A DNA stretch of 64,000 nucleotides from Halorussus halophilus (GCF_008831545.1 NZ_CP044525.1:62001-126000); one strand, 5' to 3'; positions 8,605 through 16,311 are shown, counted from the first letter of the stretch. The notes: generated by a model from the sequence alone, not told the origin. Program-made: numbers and translations.

Positions 8605-9177
8605 TTACGGGAGTTCAGCAGTCGCATCGATGAGTTCCTCTTCAGTTCGCCAGCGATGCAGTCGGCCTTCTTGGTCAAAGAGGTCGAACACGCCATCCTG
8701 CATCCATCCAAATGGATGGTTTTCATCCTCGTACTCTCGCTTGAGGACGTGACTCTTAGTGAAGTACTCGACTGTACCAACAAGTAGGCCTTGTTCCACG
8801 AGGAAGTCACTAGGTTCCTTCTCAGCGACACCTACCAGAGACGTCACGATATCCGCAATCAGACAGAATTTCTGGATGCTGTTGTCCCACTCCCCGCGAA
8901 TATCAACCATTCTGAAAGCATAGGCGTTCGTCCGGCGGTTCAGTCTATCAACGACGAGATTCAGTCGGCGAATAGGTTCGCGATCGTAGTTCCTGAGTAC
9001 GAAGTACGACCGGTCGTTCTCGTAGACCGGTGTGAGTTCGCTTAGTGCATGGAGGATTTCCTCGTTGTCCGCTAGCGAAATCTCCTCCTCGTCGAGTTGG
9101 GTTTTCGCACTCTTCAGGACTTCATCAGGAACAGGCGACTCCTCTTCAGTTATATCAAACCGGTCTCGTTGAGACAC
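8605..9177 (-). CDS. Hypothetical protein, divergent from HTH regulator
   Basis: A 190-residue soluble protein starting at ATG 9177. It has an acidic N-terminus (FDITEEESPVPDEV), a central part with YFVLRNYDREPIRRLNLVVD, and a C-terminal part with FGWMQDGVFDLFDQEGR. No membrane span or known catalytic motif is seen. It is transcribed away from the regulator at 9295, and the 120 bases between them carry a perfect inverted repeat. The two probably share an operator. The family is not recognised. Confidence 0.55.
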   Translation of the reverse strand: MSQRDRFDITEEESPVPDEVLKSAKTQLDEEEISLADNEEILHALSELTPVYENDRSYFVLRNYDREPIRRLNLVVDRLNRRTNAYAFRMVDIRGEWDNSIQKFCLIADIVTSLVGVAEKEPSDFLVEQGLLVGTVEYFTKSHVLKREYEDENHPFGWMQDGVFDLFDQEGRLHRWRTEEELIDATAELP

Positions 9178-9190
9178 GATATGGCTTGTG

Positions 9191-9254
9191 GAGTAAATTA
9201 CGAGGTAAGGTACTGAACTATTGCACGCTCGATTTACTCCGAGGTAATTTACTC
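9191..9254. promoter_or_regulatory. Candidate operator between divergent genes
   Basis: GAGTAAATTAC (9191-9201) and GTAATTTACTC (9244-9254) are perfect 11-base inverted arms. A further ATTTACTC (9232-9239) repeats the right arm's core in direct orientation 15 bases before it. The site lies between divergent starts at 9177 and 9295, so binding by the HTH protein encoded at 9295 is the simplest explanation. Confidence 0.55.
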
Positions 9255-9294
9255 AAGGGTGAACTACTTGCCTCACCACTACGTAGTGAAGAGT

Positions 9295-9708
9295 ATGAGC
9301 ACAGACCTCGGAACTACCGACGGGACCGAATCCCGCGAACTCGTTCACTTCGTCACCCAACAGACACGGTTCGCGCTCATCAACAATATCCTCCAGCATC
9401 CCAAGCAACTCCCCTCGATGTACGAACTCGAGGAACTCAATCCGAGCGTCAGCGAAGCCACCGTCTACAAGCACATTCAGAAGTTAATCGACGCCGGTAT
9501 CGTCGAAGAGGTCTCCCTCGATGACGATGAGCGCCGTCAGGGGTACCCCTGGAAGTTCTACGGACTCACCGAGGACGGACGAGACTTCCTCGAAGCGCAT
9601 AATCTCCTTGCAGCAGAGGAGACGCTCCAACAGATCTACGAGACGATTTCCGACAAGTCCGAGAAGATGGTCAAATACGAGAACGCCCCACGCCCCACCC
9701 TCTCGTAG
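9295..9708 (+). CDS. Winged-helix transcriptional regulator
   Basis: A 137-residue DNA-binding protein. The winged helix spans about residues 20-105: helices FALINNILQHP and SMYELEELNP, the recognition helix SEATVYKHIQKLIDAGIVEE, then the wing DDDERRQGYPWKFYGLTEDG. A C-terminal helix may dimerise. It resembles PadR/MarR-like haloarchaeal regulators. I chose ATG 9295 rather than 9259 because the earlier start adds residues that overlap the candidate operator. It probably regulates itself and the divergent gene at 8605-9177. Confidence 0.7.
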   Translation: MSTDLGTTDGTESRELVHFVTQQTRFALINNILQHPKQLPSMYELEELNPSVSEATVYKHIQKLIDAGIVEEVSLDDDERRQGYPWKFYGLTEDGRDFLEAHNLLAAEETLQQIYETISDKSEKMVKYENAPRPTLS

Positions 9709-9860
9709 TTCTTTTATCTTTTTGCGAGGAGAGAATCCTGCCGTTTACGGCGAGGAGGATGTCACCGAATATCAAGGATTCGCCAAATTCTCAAGCAGAG
9801 CTAACTCGGGAGTGGCGAAACTCCACACCCCATAACACTTGTCTCCACAGCATATTTTCT

Positions 9861-9883
9861 GCGCCTGCAAGGGGTGCAGGCGC
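9861..9883 (+). repeat. G-loop hairpin, copy 1
   Basis: A perfect 9-base stem, GCGCCTGCA/TGCAGGCGC, closes the loop AGGGG. TTTTCT precedes it. It lies 35 bases before the GTG at 9919. It belongs to a set of seven with unrelated stems but the same loop type. Confidence 0.7.
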
Positions 9884-9918
9884 ACTCGGACAGATAGCGT
9901 CTGAGAGAGTGACTACCA

Positions 9919-10125
9919 GTGACGACAGACATCCAGAGACAGATTGAAGCCGCTGACGAAGACTTACTGAACTGGCTTAGGACGTACGCCGATGCGGGCG
10001 TCCCCGAACTCGTGCTAATTGCTCTCCTCGAAGCACACGTTTCTCAAGCCGAGAGGAACGGATACATCCCGCGAACGCAAGCCCAGAGACAGAGCGATTG
10101 CAACCAAGATGGTCGGTATAGATGA
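9919..10125 (+). CDS. Small hypothetical protein, hairpin-associated
   Basis: A 68-residue protein read from GTG 9919 (VTTDIQRQIEAADEDLLNWL). It is mainly helical with no Cys, His or membrane pattern of note. The first 25 codons and the hairpin upstream recur as a damaged copy near 40550-40705, which supports this frame as coding. It ends ATGA-overlapped with the zinc-ribbon gene at 10122. Function is not known. Confidence 0.5.
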   Translation: MTTDIQRQIEAADEDLLNWLRTYADAGVPELVLIALLEAHVSQAERNGYIPRTQAQRQSDCNQDGRYR

Positions 10126-10274
10126 TTTCGGTTCTTCGTCGAATCATGAAGACAGGCGCTCGCCGCCAGACAACTGTTTGTGAGTGCCGTCGATGTGGCA
10201 CAACGCTCGACACTACCAACTCGGTGTGTCCATACTGCGGACTAACGGACGTCGTTGAGTACAACCTCAGTTGA
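10122..10274 (+). CDS. Very small zinc-ribbon protein
   Basis: A 50-residue ORF starting at ATG 10122, inside the stop of the previous gene (ATGA overlap). A second in-frame ATG is at 10146. Two cysteine knuckles are seen: CECRRCGTT and CPYCGLTD, 16 residues apart, the pattern of a zinc ribbon. Such micro-proteins are common in haloarchaea. The overlap suggests coupled translation with the 68-residue protein. Confidence 0.55.
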   Translation: MISVLRRIMKTGARRQTTVCECRRCGTTLDTTNSVCPYCGLTDVVEYNLS

Positions 10275-10316
10275 CGTGCTTCGAGTCAGAATTTCATCAG
10301 AGAGTTTGTTTTGTGC

Positions 10317-10339
10317 GCGCCAGCGAGCAGTGCTGGCGC
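10317..10339 (+). repeat. G-loop hairpin, copy 2
   Basis: An 8-base stem, GCGCCAGC/GCTGGCGC, with loop GAGCAGT. GTTTTGTGC precedes it. It lies between the zinc-ribbon gene and the TumE-like gene. The loop differs from the GAGGGGT form at two positions. Confidence 0.65.
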
Positions 10340-10503
10340 ACTGTTGCGTTTCGGAAATACTCGTAGAAACGAGGTCGGTGCCTCGTTTCAAACGAATTCA
10401 GAAAGACCCGGAGCTAGAAATGATAGAGACTACCGAAAACGTACTATCGCAGGAACGTCCCAGAAATACTTTTGGTGTTGGGCGACTTCCCAACAGGTGA
10501 CGG

Positions 10504-10818
10504 ATGGGCCACGAACTCACACACCAGTATACCCATGTTGAAGCTGGACTCGTGGAGAACGTCGTGATACGACGAACGACAGACCGAGATCCGTACCCGT
10601 CCGGTTGGAAGTATACGCTTCATCTGGGAACACTCGAAGACCTGACGCTCATCCGGTACGACAACGCTCACGAAGCAACCAAAGGCCACGAACTCCATAC
10701 TGCCGCAGGCGACACGGACGTCTAGTTTCCCGGCATGGAGGCACTCGTCACCGAGTTCTGGGCGAGCGCTGACGAATACTGGGATGCGCTTGGCGGCACG
10801 CCACCACGACCGTACTGA
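10504..10818 (+). pseudogene. TumE-like toxin gene with in-frame stop
   Basis: Codons 1-73 read like the TumE/DUF6516 toxin fold (GHELTHQYTHVEAGLVE, then WKYTLHLGTL and LIRYDNAHEATKGHELH). A TAG at 10723-10725 stops the frame. Immediately after it the same frame continues as FPGMEALVTEFWASADEYWD to a TGA at 10816-10818, which looks like the normal C-terminus. A single change from GAG or CAG to TAG would explain this. The product is either a truncated 73-residue protein or needs stop readthrough. Its likely antitoxin starts 20 bases later. Confidence 0.55.
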
Positions 10819-10838
10819 ACATAACACAGTAACCAATC

Positions 10839-11258
10839 ATGACTACACTACACATCACTGTCGGCGACCGAACAGACCTCCAAGAGGATACCCTTCAGTT
10901 CATTCAGGACGCCGAAACTGGTATTCAAGCTGGACAGGAAGACCGGGCGGTGCTTCAGTTTGGGACCTACGACGACCTCGTGGAGAGTCTCACTCCACTC
11001 CGTCTCGAATTAATCAAGACTATCGCGGAAGAACAGCCTACGAGTATGCGTGCGGCCGCTCGACTTGTCGAGCGAGACATCTCTGACGTTCACTCGGATT
11101 TGAAGCGATTGGAGGTACTTGGGATACTTGACCTCGAAGAAGGTGGTGCTGACGGTGCTGTCCAGCCTGTCGTTCCATTCGATAAGATCGAGATGCATAT
11201 CGACTACCCACTCATCGACGACCTCGATACGGATAGCGCCCCTGCGAGCGCGGACTGA
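10839..11258 (+). CDS. TumA-like HTH antitoxin
   Basis: A 139-residue protein with a winged HTH at about residues 45-110: LRLELIKTIAEEQPTSMRA, AARLVERDISDVHSDLKRLE, then LGILDLEEGG and the wing. The N-terminus (LHITVGDRTDL) may contact the toxin. The order toxin then HTH antitoxin fits TumE/TumA-type modules, where the antitoxin also represses the operon. The antitoxin seems intact while the toxin has a stop, a common state of a decaying module. Confidence 0.65.
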   Translation: MTTLHITVGDRTDLQEDTLQFIQDAETGIQAGQEDRAVLQFGTYDDLVESLTPLRLELIKTIAEEQPTSMRAAARLVERDISDVHSDLKRLEVLGILDLEEGGADGAVQPVVPFDKIEMHIDYPLIDDLDTDSAPASAD

Positions 11259-11291
11259 CGTTTCCTGTTCAGTGCGGGGCGTGTTTTTTTG

Positions 11292-11316
11292 CGCGCCAGC
11301 GAGGGGTGCTGGCGCG
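11292..11316 (+). repeat. G-loop hairpin, copy 3
   Basis: A 9-base stem, CGCGCCAGC/GCTGGCGCG, with loop GAGGGGT. A run of seven T (11284-11290) comes directly before it. It lies 33 bases after the TumA stop and 60 bases before the gene at 11377. Confidence 0.7.
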
Positions 11317-11376
11317 AGTCGGAGTACTGAGACAGCGTTGTGACTGTGAGAGTACTGCGTCGGCAAGGTTACCAAA

Positions 11377-11859
11377 ATGCATCTCGTAATCTATGCGCTC
11401 GTAGACGCATCGACCGAAGACGAAGCCCTTGCAGCAGGAAAATCCGCGTTTGCTACCCTTGTTGGCTCTCGGTACGCACCCTTCGACTATTACGTGACAT
11501 TCGACGAGGAAGGGACGACGGTCGCGGGGAAAGCCCGCTGGGGTGACCTCCCAACTGCCGCGCGTCTCGACTCACCAGCAGGCGAAGAACTCCTAGAAGT
11601 GGCGTGGACCGCAACCGAGCGAGAGTTCGAACGCAACCTCAAGAAGATAAGAGACGGCCTTTCTGAATTTGATGACGAAGAGATAATGCGGGATACTGAT
11701 CTCGTCAGGCACGCGTGTTATGCGCTTGGAGCGTACCGTGGCCCGGCTGTTCACCTGTACACTGAAACTGGAGATGGAATCCGGGATGCGGTCCACTTAG
11801 AAGAGGTTATAGATCGTCTCGAAACACCATGGATTGTCCCTGCGGACGTGCATTACTGA
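11377..11859 (+). CDS. Hypothetical haloarchaeal protein
   Basis: A 160-residue acidic protein starting at ATG 11377. It begins HLVIYALVDASTEDEALAAG, a ferredoxin-like strand-helix start, and later has FDYYVTFDEEGTTVAG and a C-terminal LETPWIVPADVHY. The fold is probably alpha/beta. It has homologues in my memory among haloarchaeal plasmid proteins, but none of known function. It stands alone after a G-loop hairpin. Confidence 0.55.
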   Translation: MHLVIYALVDASTEDEALAAGKSAFATLVGSRYAPFDYYVTFDEEGTTVAGKARWGDLPTAARLDSPAGEELLEVAWTATEREFERNLKKIRDGLSEFDDEEIMRDTDLVRHACYALGAYRGPAVHLYTETGDGIRDAVHLEEVIDRLETPWIVPADVHY

Positions 11860-11969
11860 TTTTCTCACGGAGGATATGAGTAGGCCAGTTTCCCGAAGCG
11901 AAAAGGGGAACGGCGTAAGCGTTCACGAACGCCCCAGTTTCGGGAGATTGGGTCACCCACACTGCCGGA

Positions 11970-12010
11970 TTAACCAACAGTGGTCGTCCATTACTACGTT
12001 TGTTGGTTAA
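11970..12010. repeat. CTAACCAACA inverted repeat, copy 1
   Basis: TTAACCAACA (11970-11979) and TGTTGGTTAA (12001-12010) are perfect 10-base arms 21 bases apart. It lies between the convergent genes ending at 11859 and 12087. Three more copies occur in the window. Confidence 0.7.
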
Positions 12011-12086
12011 CAGCGAATACGTCCTTACGCAGACATCGAGTTTCCAACTGTAATAGGGATAGAAAATGAGCTACTTCTGAGAGAGC

Positions 12087-12323
12087 CTATGATTCGCCGT
12101 CAGTGAGCCGTATTTTGCCGTTCACTTCGTAAATATACCCGCGATTCTGGAGTTCGTCCAGTGCCGCACTGATAGTTGAGGACTCGAACCCCTCCTCGTC
12201 AAGGTACGCTTCTGCGGTCTCCTGAGCCACCCCGTTCGCTGTCGACGCTACCTTTGGTTTCAGGGCTGCAAGCACTTCTTCCGCGTACGTAGGCAACGGT
12301 CGCGATGATGGCGGCCCACCCAT
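12087..12323 (-). CDS. Small winged-helix-like protein
   Basis: A 78-residue protein with helix TYAEEVLAALKPKVA, a second helix ETAEAYLDEEGFE, a likely recognition helix SSTISAALDELQNRGYIYEV, and a wing NGKIRLTDG. This is a plain winged-helix layout. The start at 12323 is the first ATG in the frame. No partner gene lies on this strand. Its DNA target and role are unknown; it could also be the C-terminal part of a lost larger protein. Confidence 0.45.
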   Translation of the reverse strand: MGGPPSSRPLPTYAEEVLAALKPKVASTANGVAQETAEAYLDEEGFESSTISAALDELQNRGYIYEVNGKIRLTDGES

Positions 12324-12731
12324 TAGGTGGTGCTACGAACGGAACCCACAAGAACACCAGCATTTCTATCATAAAAGATAGAATTCGGCCAGCATCACTC
12401 CTGCACAACCACGGTCTAAGTGAAGCGACCCACCCCACATTTCCAACGTTCTCAGAGGCAACTCCTTGCATCGAATTGAGATGGAACAATGATCGGGACA
12501 CACCATCGCTCCCTGAGTGCTTGGCACTCAGTGACTGCGGATACAGAAAGTGGAATCTGACGAAGCCTATCATAATTCCAGATTCAACCTGTAAAGACTG
12601 ACTCACAACCCCAGAGGCACGTTGCCACTACTGCACAGACTGACGAACTCCGATGAAGCAGAAATAATTCAGTGTGCGATAGATATATGTCCGATAGAGT
12701 CCATAGGTTAGGACGTAAACGGAGGGATTCG
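12324..12731. other. Intergenic stretch with no clear gene
   Basis: The only long frame here is on the minus strand at 12199-12606 and includes a hydrophobic run, but composition is not gene-like. A small hairpin TTCTATC/GATAGAA sits near 12364-12383. The promoter for the DUF7342 gene should lie at the right end (GATAGATATATG near 12680). Confidence 0.35.
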
Positions 12732-13298
12732 ATGGACTTGACTGACACTCCCGACGATGTTCGAGATCCGAACGAGGAACCACCAGACTTCACCGACTGG
12801 GACGCACCCGAAGCAGTTCTGAAGGGTGGGCCAATACGAGAACGACTCCTCAGTGTTATCCTGCAACTCCGCACTCCAACCAAGGTCGCCGACATCGCGG
12901 ACCAAGCAGACTGCGATACCGAGACCGCTCGAGACTACCTCAAATGGTTCACCTCAATGGGGATGACGCGCGAGATTCCGGGGCGGCCTGTAAGATACGA
13001 GCGCAATGAGTCGTATCTGCAGTGGCGCAGAATCGAGCAGATTCGAGAGCAGTATTCAGAGACCGAAATCGTCGAAGAACTCACAGCGACGATGGAGGAA
13101 CTCGAAGCGTATCGAGCGCGATTCGATGCCGACAATCCGGACGAGGTATCGCTCGTGGATGAGACCGGAGAGTCGTCGGTCGAGGAGCTGTGGGACGCCG
13201 TGAGTGAGTGGAAAACGCTTGAAGAGCGCGCCGAACTGTTAGATACCGCCCGCCAAAACGGTCATCCATCGAGTGGTGGTGCCAGAGTCGATGCCTGA
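12732..13298 (+). CDS. DUF7342 HTH protein, putative antitoxin
   Basis: A 188-residue protein. Residues about 35-95 form an HTH (IRERLLSVILQL, TKVADIADQADCDTETAR, DYLKWFTSMGM), followed by a basic strand RPVRYERNESYLQWRRIEQI. A long charged helix follows (VEELTATMEELEAYRARF). This is the DUF7342 pattern. The start at 12732 was chosen over 12672 because the earlier part is basic and unlike the family. The gene overlaps the next one by 8 bases, as HTH/toxin pairs often do. Confidence 0.7.
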   Translation: MDLTDTPDDVRDPNEEPPDFTDWDAPEAVLKGGPIRERLLSVILQLRTPTKVADIADQADCDTETARDYLKWFTSMGMTREIPGRPVRYERNESYLQWRRIEQIREQYSETEIVEELTATMEELEAYRARFDADNPDEVSLVDETGESSVEELWDAVSEWKTLEERAELLDTARQNGHPSSGGARVDA

Positions 13299-13740
13299 GG
13301 ATCGGTCGGGTGACGATGAGGATGTCGCGGAGGATGTTGGTGGCATAGATACCGAGATTCTCGAACAAATTGGACAGCCCCTCGAACGAAGCCATCAATT
13401 CTCAGAAGTCGTGTTTCAGCCAGACTACGCGCCAAGTTCCGTCGTCGCCGAGTACGACATGGGGTACTTTCCGGCGGCTATCGACCGTGCATATCTCGAG
13501 ATTCGATGGTATGAGACGGACGATTTCAACGTTCACTACTCCGAGCAGTACAACGATGGTGACCACTGGGAGTGTCGGTGGGACCGCCATCCGAACAGCC
13601 ACAACGCACGCTCGCATTTCCACCCACCGCCAGAGGCAACGACGCCCGGTGACGATGCAGAATACGCGAGAGACTGGCGGGATGTACTCTCAAGCATTCT
13701 TGAAGACTTAGACGACCGAATCGAAGCGTTCTGGGCGTAG
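13291..13740 (+). CDS. Putative toxin partner of the DUF7342 protein
   Basis: A 149-residue acidic protein that begins inside the end of the HTH gene. The core has strand-rich sequence (YLEIRWYETDDFNVHYSEQY) followed by WECRWDRHPNSHNARSHFHP, which is reminiscent of TumE/DUF6516 toxins where a His/Asn-rich hairpin follows two strands. The C-terminal helix is DWRDVLSSILEDLDDRIEAF. The link to TumE is by pattern, not by search. The overlapping HTH gene suggests a toxin-antitoxin pair. Confidence 0.5.
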   Translation: MPEDRSGDDEDVAEDVGGIDTEILEQIGQPLERSHQFSEVVFQPDYAPSSVVAEYDMGYFPAAIDRAYLEIRWYETDDFNVHYSEQYNDGDHWECRWDRHPNSHNARSHFHPPPEATTPGDDAEYARDWRDVLSSILEDLDDRIEAFWA

Positions 13741-13773
13741 TTAGGTCCCAATCGAAGTAGTGAGTACGAACCG

Positions 13774-13953
13774 TCTCTCTCCAGCAGATTCTGCGTAGTC
13801 GTTTCGATACAGCAGTTGTGTTTTGTGCCCCGAAGGGGTGCGGGGCACTCGATTTCTCAGTGCCTCACGACAACAATGACAACACCTCTTGACCGACTCC
13901 AAACGACGAATCGTGTTCGAAAACGCGCTCAATACGAAGCCTTCGAGTTCGAA
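13774..13953 (+). repeat. Direct repeat A, upstream and 5' part of SWIM gene
   Basis: About 180 bases recur with roughly 80-85 percent identity by eye at 16131-16311. The unit holds the region before the SWIM gene, a G-loop hairpin, and its first 26 codons. The two copies flank the SWIM, 72-residue and DUF234 ATPase genes. Confidence 0.75.
13825..13848 (+). repeat. G-loop hairpin, copy 4
   Basis: An 8-base stem, GTGCCCCG/CGGGGCAC, with loop AAGGGGTG. GTGTTTT precedes it. It lies 28 bases before the SWIM gene start. Confidence 0.7.
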
Positions 13954-14322
13954 CTCCGAAACGGCAGTGTCCGTGTTCGGAACGGGAGTCACGCTGACCC
14001 GGAGAATCACGAATACACTATTCGAATCGAAGATGACCTCCCCACGGCATGCACCTGCCCGGCGGACATGAAGTACAGTGGCGCGTGCAAACACCGTGTC
14101 GCCGTCGCAATTCGTCAACCGATCCTCGATGCAGTCCGACACCAGCAAGTACTTGCGGACGGCGGCGTGCGCTCTCGAACTTCGAGCCAGTCCCACGATA
14201 GCGAGAAGAATTCAGAGGAACCGGCAGACGCAGAAGACGACGCCTGTGACTGCGCGGACCTTTCTGGTGGCTTCCCGTGCTGGGAGTGCTATCGAAGTGG
14301 CCGACGAGATTTCCCAGAATAG
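13876..14322 (+). CDS. SWIM zinc-finger protein
   Basis: A 148-residue protein. The SWIM motif CxCx(n)CxH is at about residues 61-76 (ACTCPADMKYSGACKHRVAV). Before it are strands FEFELRNGSVRVRNG and HEYTIRIEDDLP typical of SWIM proteins. The tail is disordered and ends with a cysteine cluster (CDCADLSGGFPCWECYRSG), perhaps a second metal site. SWIM domains bind DNA or proteins. ATG 13876 is supported by the same start in the truncated copy at 16234. Confidence 0.8.
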   Translation: MTTPLDRLQTTNRVRKRAQYEAFEFELRNGSVRVRNGSHADPENHEYTIRIEDDLPTACTCPADMKYSGACKHRVAVAIRQPILDAVRHQQVLADGGVRSRTSSQSHDSEKNSEEPADAEDDACDCADLSGGFPCWECYRSGRRDFPE

Positions 14323-14346
14323 TTGAGTTGCTTCTGGTTATTTTCC

Positions 14347-14373
14347 GTCGCCTCCAACAGGAGTGGAGGCGAC
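14347..14373 (+). repeat. G-loop hairpin, copy 5
   Basis: A 10-base stem, GTCGCCTCCA/TGGAGGCGAC, with loop ACAGGAG. TTATTTTCC precedes it. The stem ends five bases before the GTG at 14379, so in mRNA it would cover the translation start region. Confidence 0.65.
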
Positions 14374-14378
14374 AAGAA

Positions 14379-14597
14379 GTGAGCAACTCTACGAGTCTTG
14401 AGGAATCGAACAGGCTAACGCCGGAACAACGACTTGAGCCACCGAACATTCAACTCATTGCTCCTGGAATTGCGACGATCAAGGACATGGACACCCTTCG
14501 TGCCTGTGTTGCCTACGAGAACACTCACCAGCAGCGACTCCAGATTCTCCGGCGACTCGAACGACGAGCGAGAGAGATTCGCGCAGAAGACGAGTGA
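14379..14597 (+). CDS. Small helical hypothetical protein
   Basis: A 72-residue protein from GTG 14379. It has a proline-rich middle (EPPNIQLIAPGIATIKDMDT) and a strongly helical C-terminus (LRACVAYENTHQQRLQILRR, LERRAREI). Small proteins of this kind follow SWIM genes on other haloarchaeal plasmids as far as I recall. The start codon lies right after a G-loop hairpin. Function unknown. Confidence 0.5.
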   Translation: MSNSTSLEESNRLTPEQRLEPPNIQLIAPGIATIKDMDTLRACVAYENTHQQRLQILRRLERRAREIRAEDE

Positions 14598-14644
14598 TCA
14601 ACGTCCGGTGAAACAGCGTTCAGATTCCCGAAACCAGATAATAA

Positions 14645-14693
14645 TACTCTGAAGTATGGTACTCTAAAGTACGATTATCCGAAGTACTATAAT
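14645..14693 (+). promoter_or_regulatory. Candidate promoter/operator with triple repeat
   Basis: Three related units occur in a row: TACTCTGAAGTATG, TACTCTAAAGTACG and ATCCGAAGTACT, the first two 15 bases apart. An AT-rich ACTATAATC overlaps the last and could be the TATA box of the ATPase gene at 14716. A repressor site overlapping the promoter is plausible. Confidence 0.4.
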
Positions 14694-14715
14694 CAGTGGG
14701 AGCGTATAGAGTCAC

Positions 14716-16107
14716 ATGCCGGATTTCATCAATCGAACGGAGGAACTTTCTCGCCTTCACGACCTCTATGACTCAGACGAACCAGAGCTAGCAGTGATTT
14801 TTGGTCGACGTCGACTCGGGAAGACCGAACTCGTCAAACACTCGCTTCGCGAGGCGGATGACGCAGTCATATATCAAGCGAAACAGAAGACGGCCGACCT
14901 CCAACTCCGACAGTTCATCGAAGTCGCGGCGGAAACGTATCCCGGAATCACACGCATTCGTGAAGACTGGGAAGCGATTCTTGGCTATCTTGCCGACCAG
15001 GACGCTGTCATCGTCCTTGACGAGTTTCCGTACCTCGTCGAGCAAGATCAAAGCCTTCCCTCCGTCCTCCAAGCAATGTTCGACCACGAACTCGACGACT
15101 CAGCCGCAACAATCGTACTCGTCGGGTCGTCAATTAGCATGATGGAGGAGGCAGCACTCCTCGGGAATAGCCCCCTCTACGGACGGTCGTCACTGAAGCT
15201 CGATATTAGGCAACTCTCGTTCGACGCCGCGATGGAATTCTTCCCCAAGGGTTACACGGCCGCCCAACAAGTTCTCACATGGGGTGTTTTCGGTGGCGTC
15301 CCCTACTATCTCGAAGAGGTCTCCTCCGATGCGAGCCTTGGCGAAAATATTCAGCAAACGATTCTTTCACGTCACGGCTCACTTCGGAACGAACCCGATT
15401 ACGTACTCCGAATGGAGCTCACAGAGCCGACTCGGTACTTCTCGATTCTGGAAGCAATCGCTGGAGGGAATACAGGTCGAAACGAAATTGCGGGGACCAC
15501 CGGTATCGACTACAACCAACTCTCAAAGTATCTCCAGCGGCTATCACGACTCCGATTAGTCGACCAGCACGTCCCAGTCACCGAGCGGAAAGAGCGAACG
15601 AAGCGAAGTCGCTACCGCATCCGTGATCCCTTCTTCCGCTTCTGGTTCCACTTCGTCTACGGGACTGGCGACCGATACGACGAGTTCGGCGACGAAGCAT
15701 ACGAGGTACTCGTCGAACCCGAGTTACCGGACTTCGTGAGTCACTCGTTCGAAGAACTGTGCTGTTCAGCGTTGCGAACGCTCTATCCAGAATACACGAT
15801 TACAGATACAGGCCAATGGTGGTACGGTGAACACGAAGTCGATGTTGTCGGTCTCACAACTGGAGACACCCTCCTTGCAGGGGAATGCAAATTCCAGCGT
15901 TCGCCACTCGGTTACGATGCGTTATCGAAACTCGAAGCTCACGTCGAGGAGTTACGGTGGACGCCGGACGGAGGAAGGGAGCGAACTGAGGAATATGCGC
16001 TGTTCTCACGGAGTGGCTTCAAAGCATCAGTCGAAGAAGCCGCCGAAGAGCGGGAGAATCTCCGTCTGTTTACTGTCGAAGATATCGTCGAAGCACTCAA
16101 TCGGTAG
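14716..16107 (+). CDS. Archaeal AAA ATPase, DUF234 family
   Basis: A 463-residue ATPase. Walker A is FGRRRLGKTELV near residue 31 and Walker B AVIVLDEFPYLV near residue 97. A winged helix lies at about 255-310 (GRNEIAGTTGIDYNQLSKYL). The C-terminal DUF234 part (RDPFFRFWFHFVY, then VDVVGLTTGDTLLAGECKF) has a restriction-nuclease-like D-xn-ExK arrangement: Glu-Val-Asp-Val then GECK. Members are frequent in archaeal mobile DNA and are suspected defence or conflict ATPases; function remains unproven. The gene lies between two copies of a 180-base repeat. Confidence 0.85.
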   Translation: MPDFINRTEELSRLHDLYDSDEPELAVIFGRRRLGKTELVKHSLREADDAVIYQAKQKTADLQLRQFIEVAAETYPGITRIREDWEAILGYLADQDAVIVLDEFPYLVEQDQSLPSVLQAMFDHELDDSAATIVLVGSSISMMEEAALLGNSPLYGRSSLKLDIRQLSFDAAMEFFPKGYTAAQQVLTWGVFGGVPYYLEEVSSDASLGENIQQTILSRHGSLRNEPDYVLRMELTEPTRYFSILEAIAGGNTGRNEIAGTTGIDYNQLSKYLQRLSRLRLVDQHVPVTERKERTKRSRYRIRDPFFRFWFHFVYGTGDRYDEFGDEAYEVLVEPELPDFVSHSFEELCCSALRTLYPEYTITDTGQWWYGEHEVDVVGLTTGDTLLAGECKFQRSPLGYDALSKLEAHVEELRWTPDGGRERTEEYALFSRSGFKASVEEAAEERENLRLFTVEDIVEALNR

Positions 16108-16130
16108 CCCCAGAAGGTGAGTGCTGGCTG

Positions 16131-16311
16131 TCTTTCTCCAGTAGATTCTGCGTAGTCGTCTCGATACAGCAGCTGTGTTTTGTGCCCCCGAAGGAGTGCG
16201 AGGCACTCGATTTCTCGGTGCTCCACGACCAAGATGACAACACCACTTGCAAGGCTCAACACGACGAATCGTGTCCGGAAACGCCCCCAGTACGAAGCCG
16301 TCAAATTCGAA
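16131..16311 (+). repeat. Direct repeat B of the 180-base unit
   Basis: The second copy of the unit at 13774-13953. It holds a worn G-loop hairpin and a truncated start of the SWIM gene. Confidence 0.75.
16182..16206 (+). repeat. G-loop hairpin, copy 6 (worn)
   Basis: GTGCC/GGCAC arms remain, with a mismatch and a bulge where copy 4 has a perfect stem. The loop is GAAGGAGTG. GTGTTTT precedes it. Confidence 0.55.

Noticed and set aside
12199-12606. Minus frame with a hydrophobic run
   Set aside because: It overlaps the small winged-helix gene in another frame; the rest is not protein-like for a haloarchaeon.
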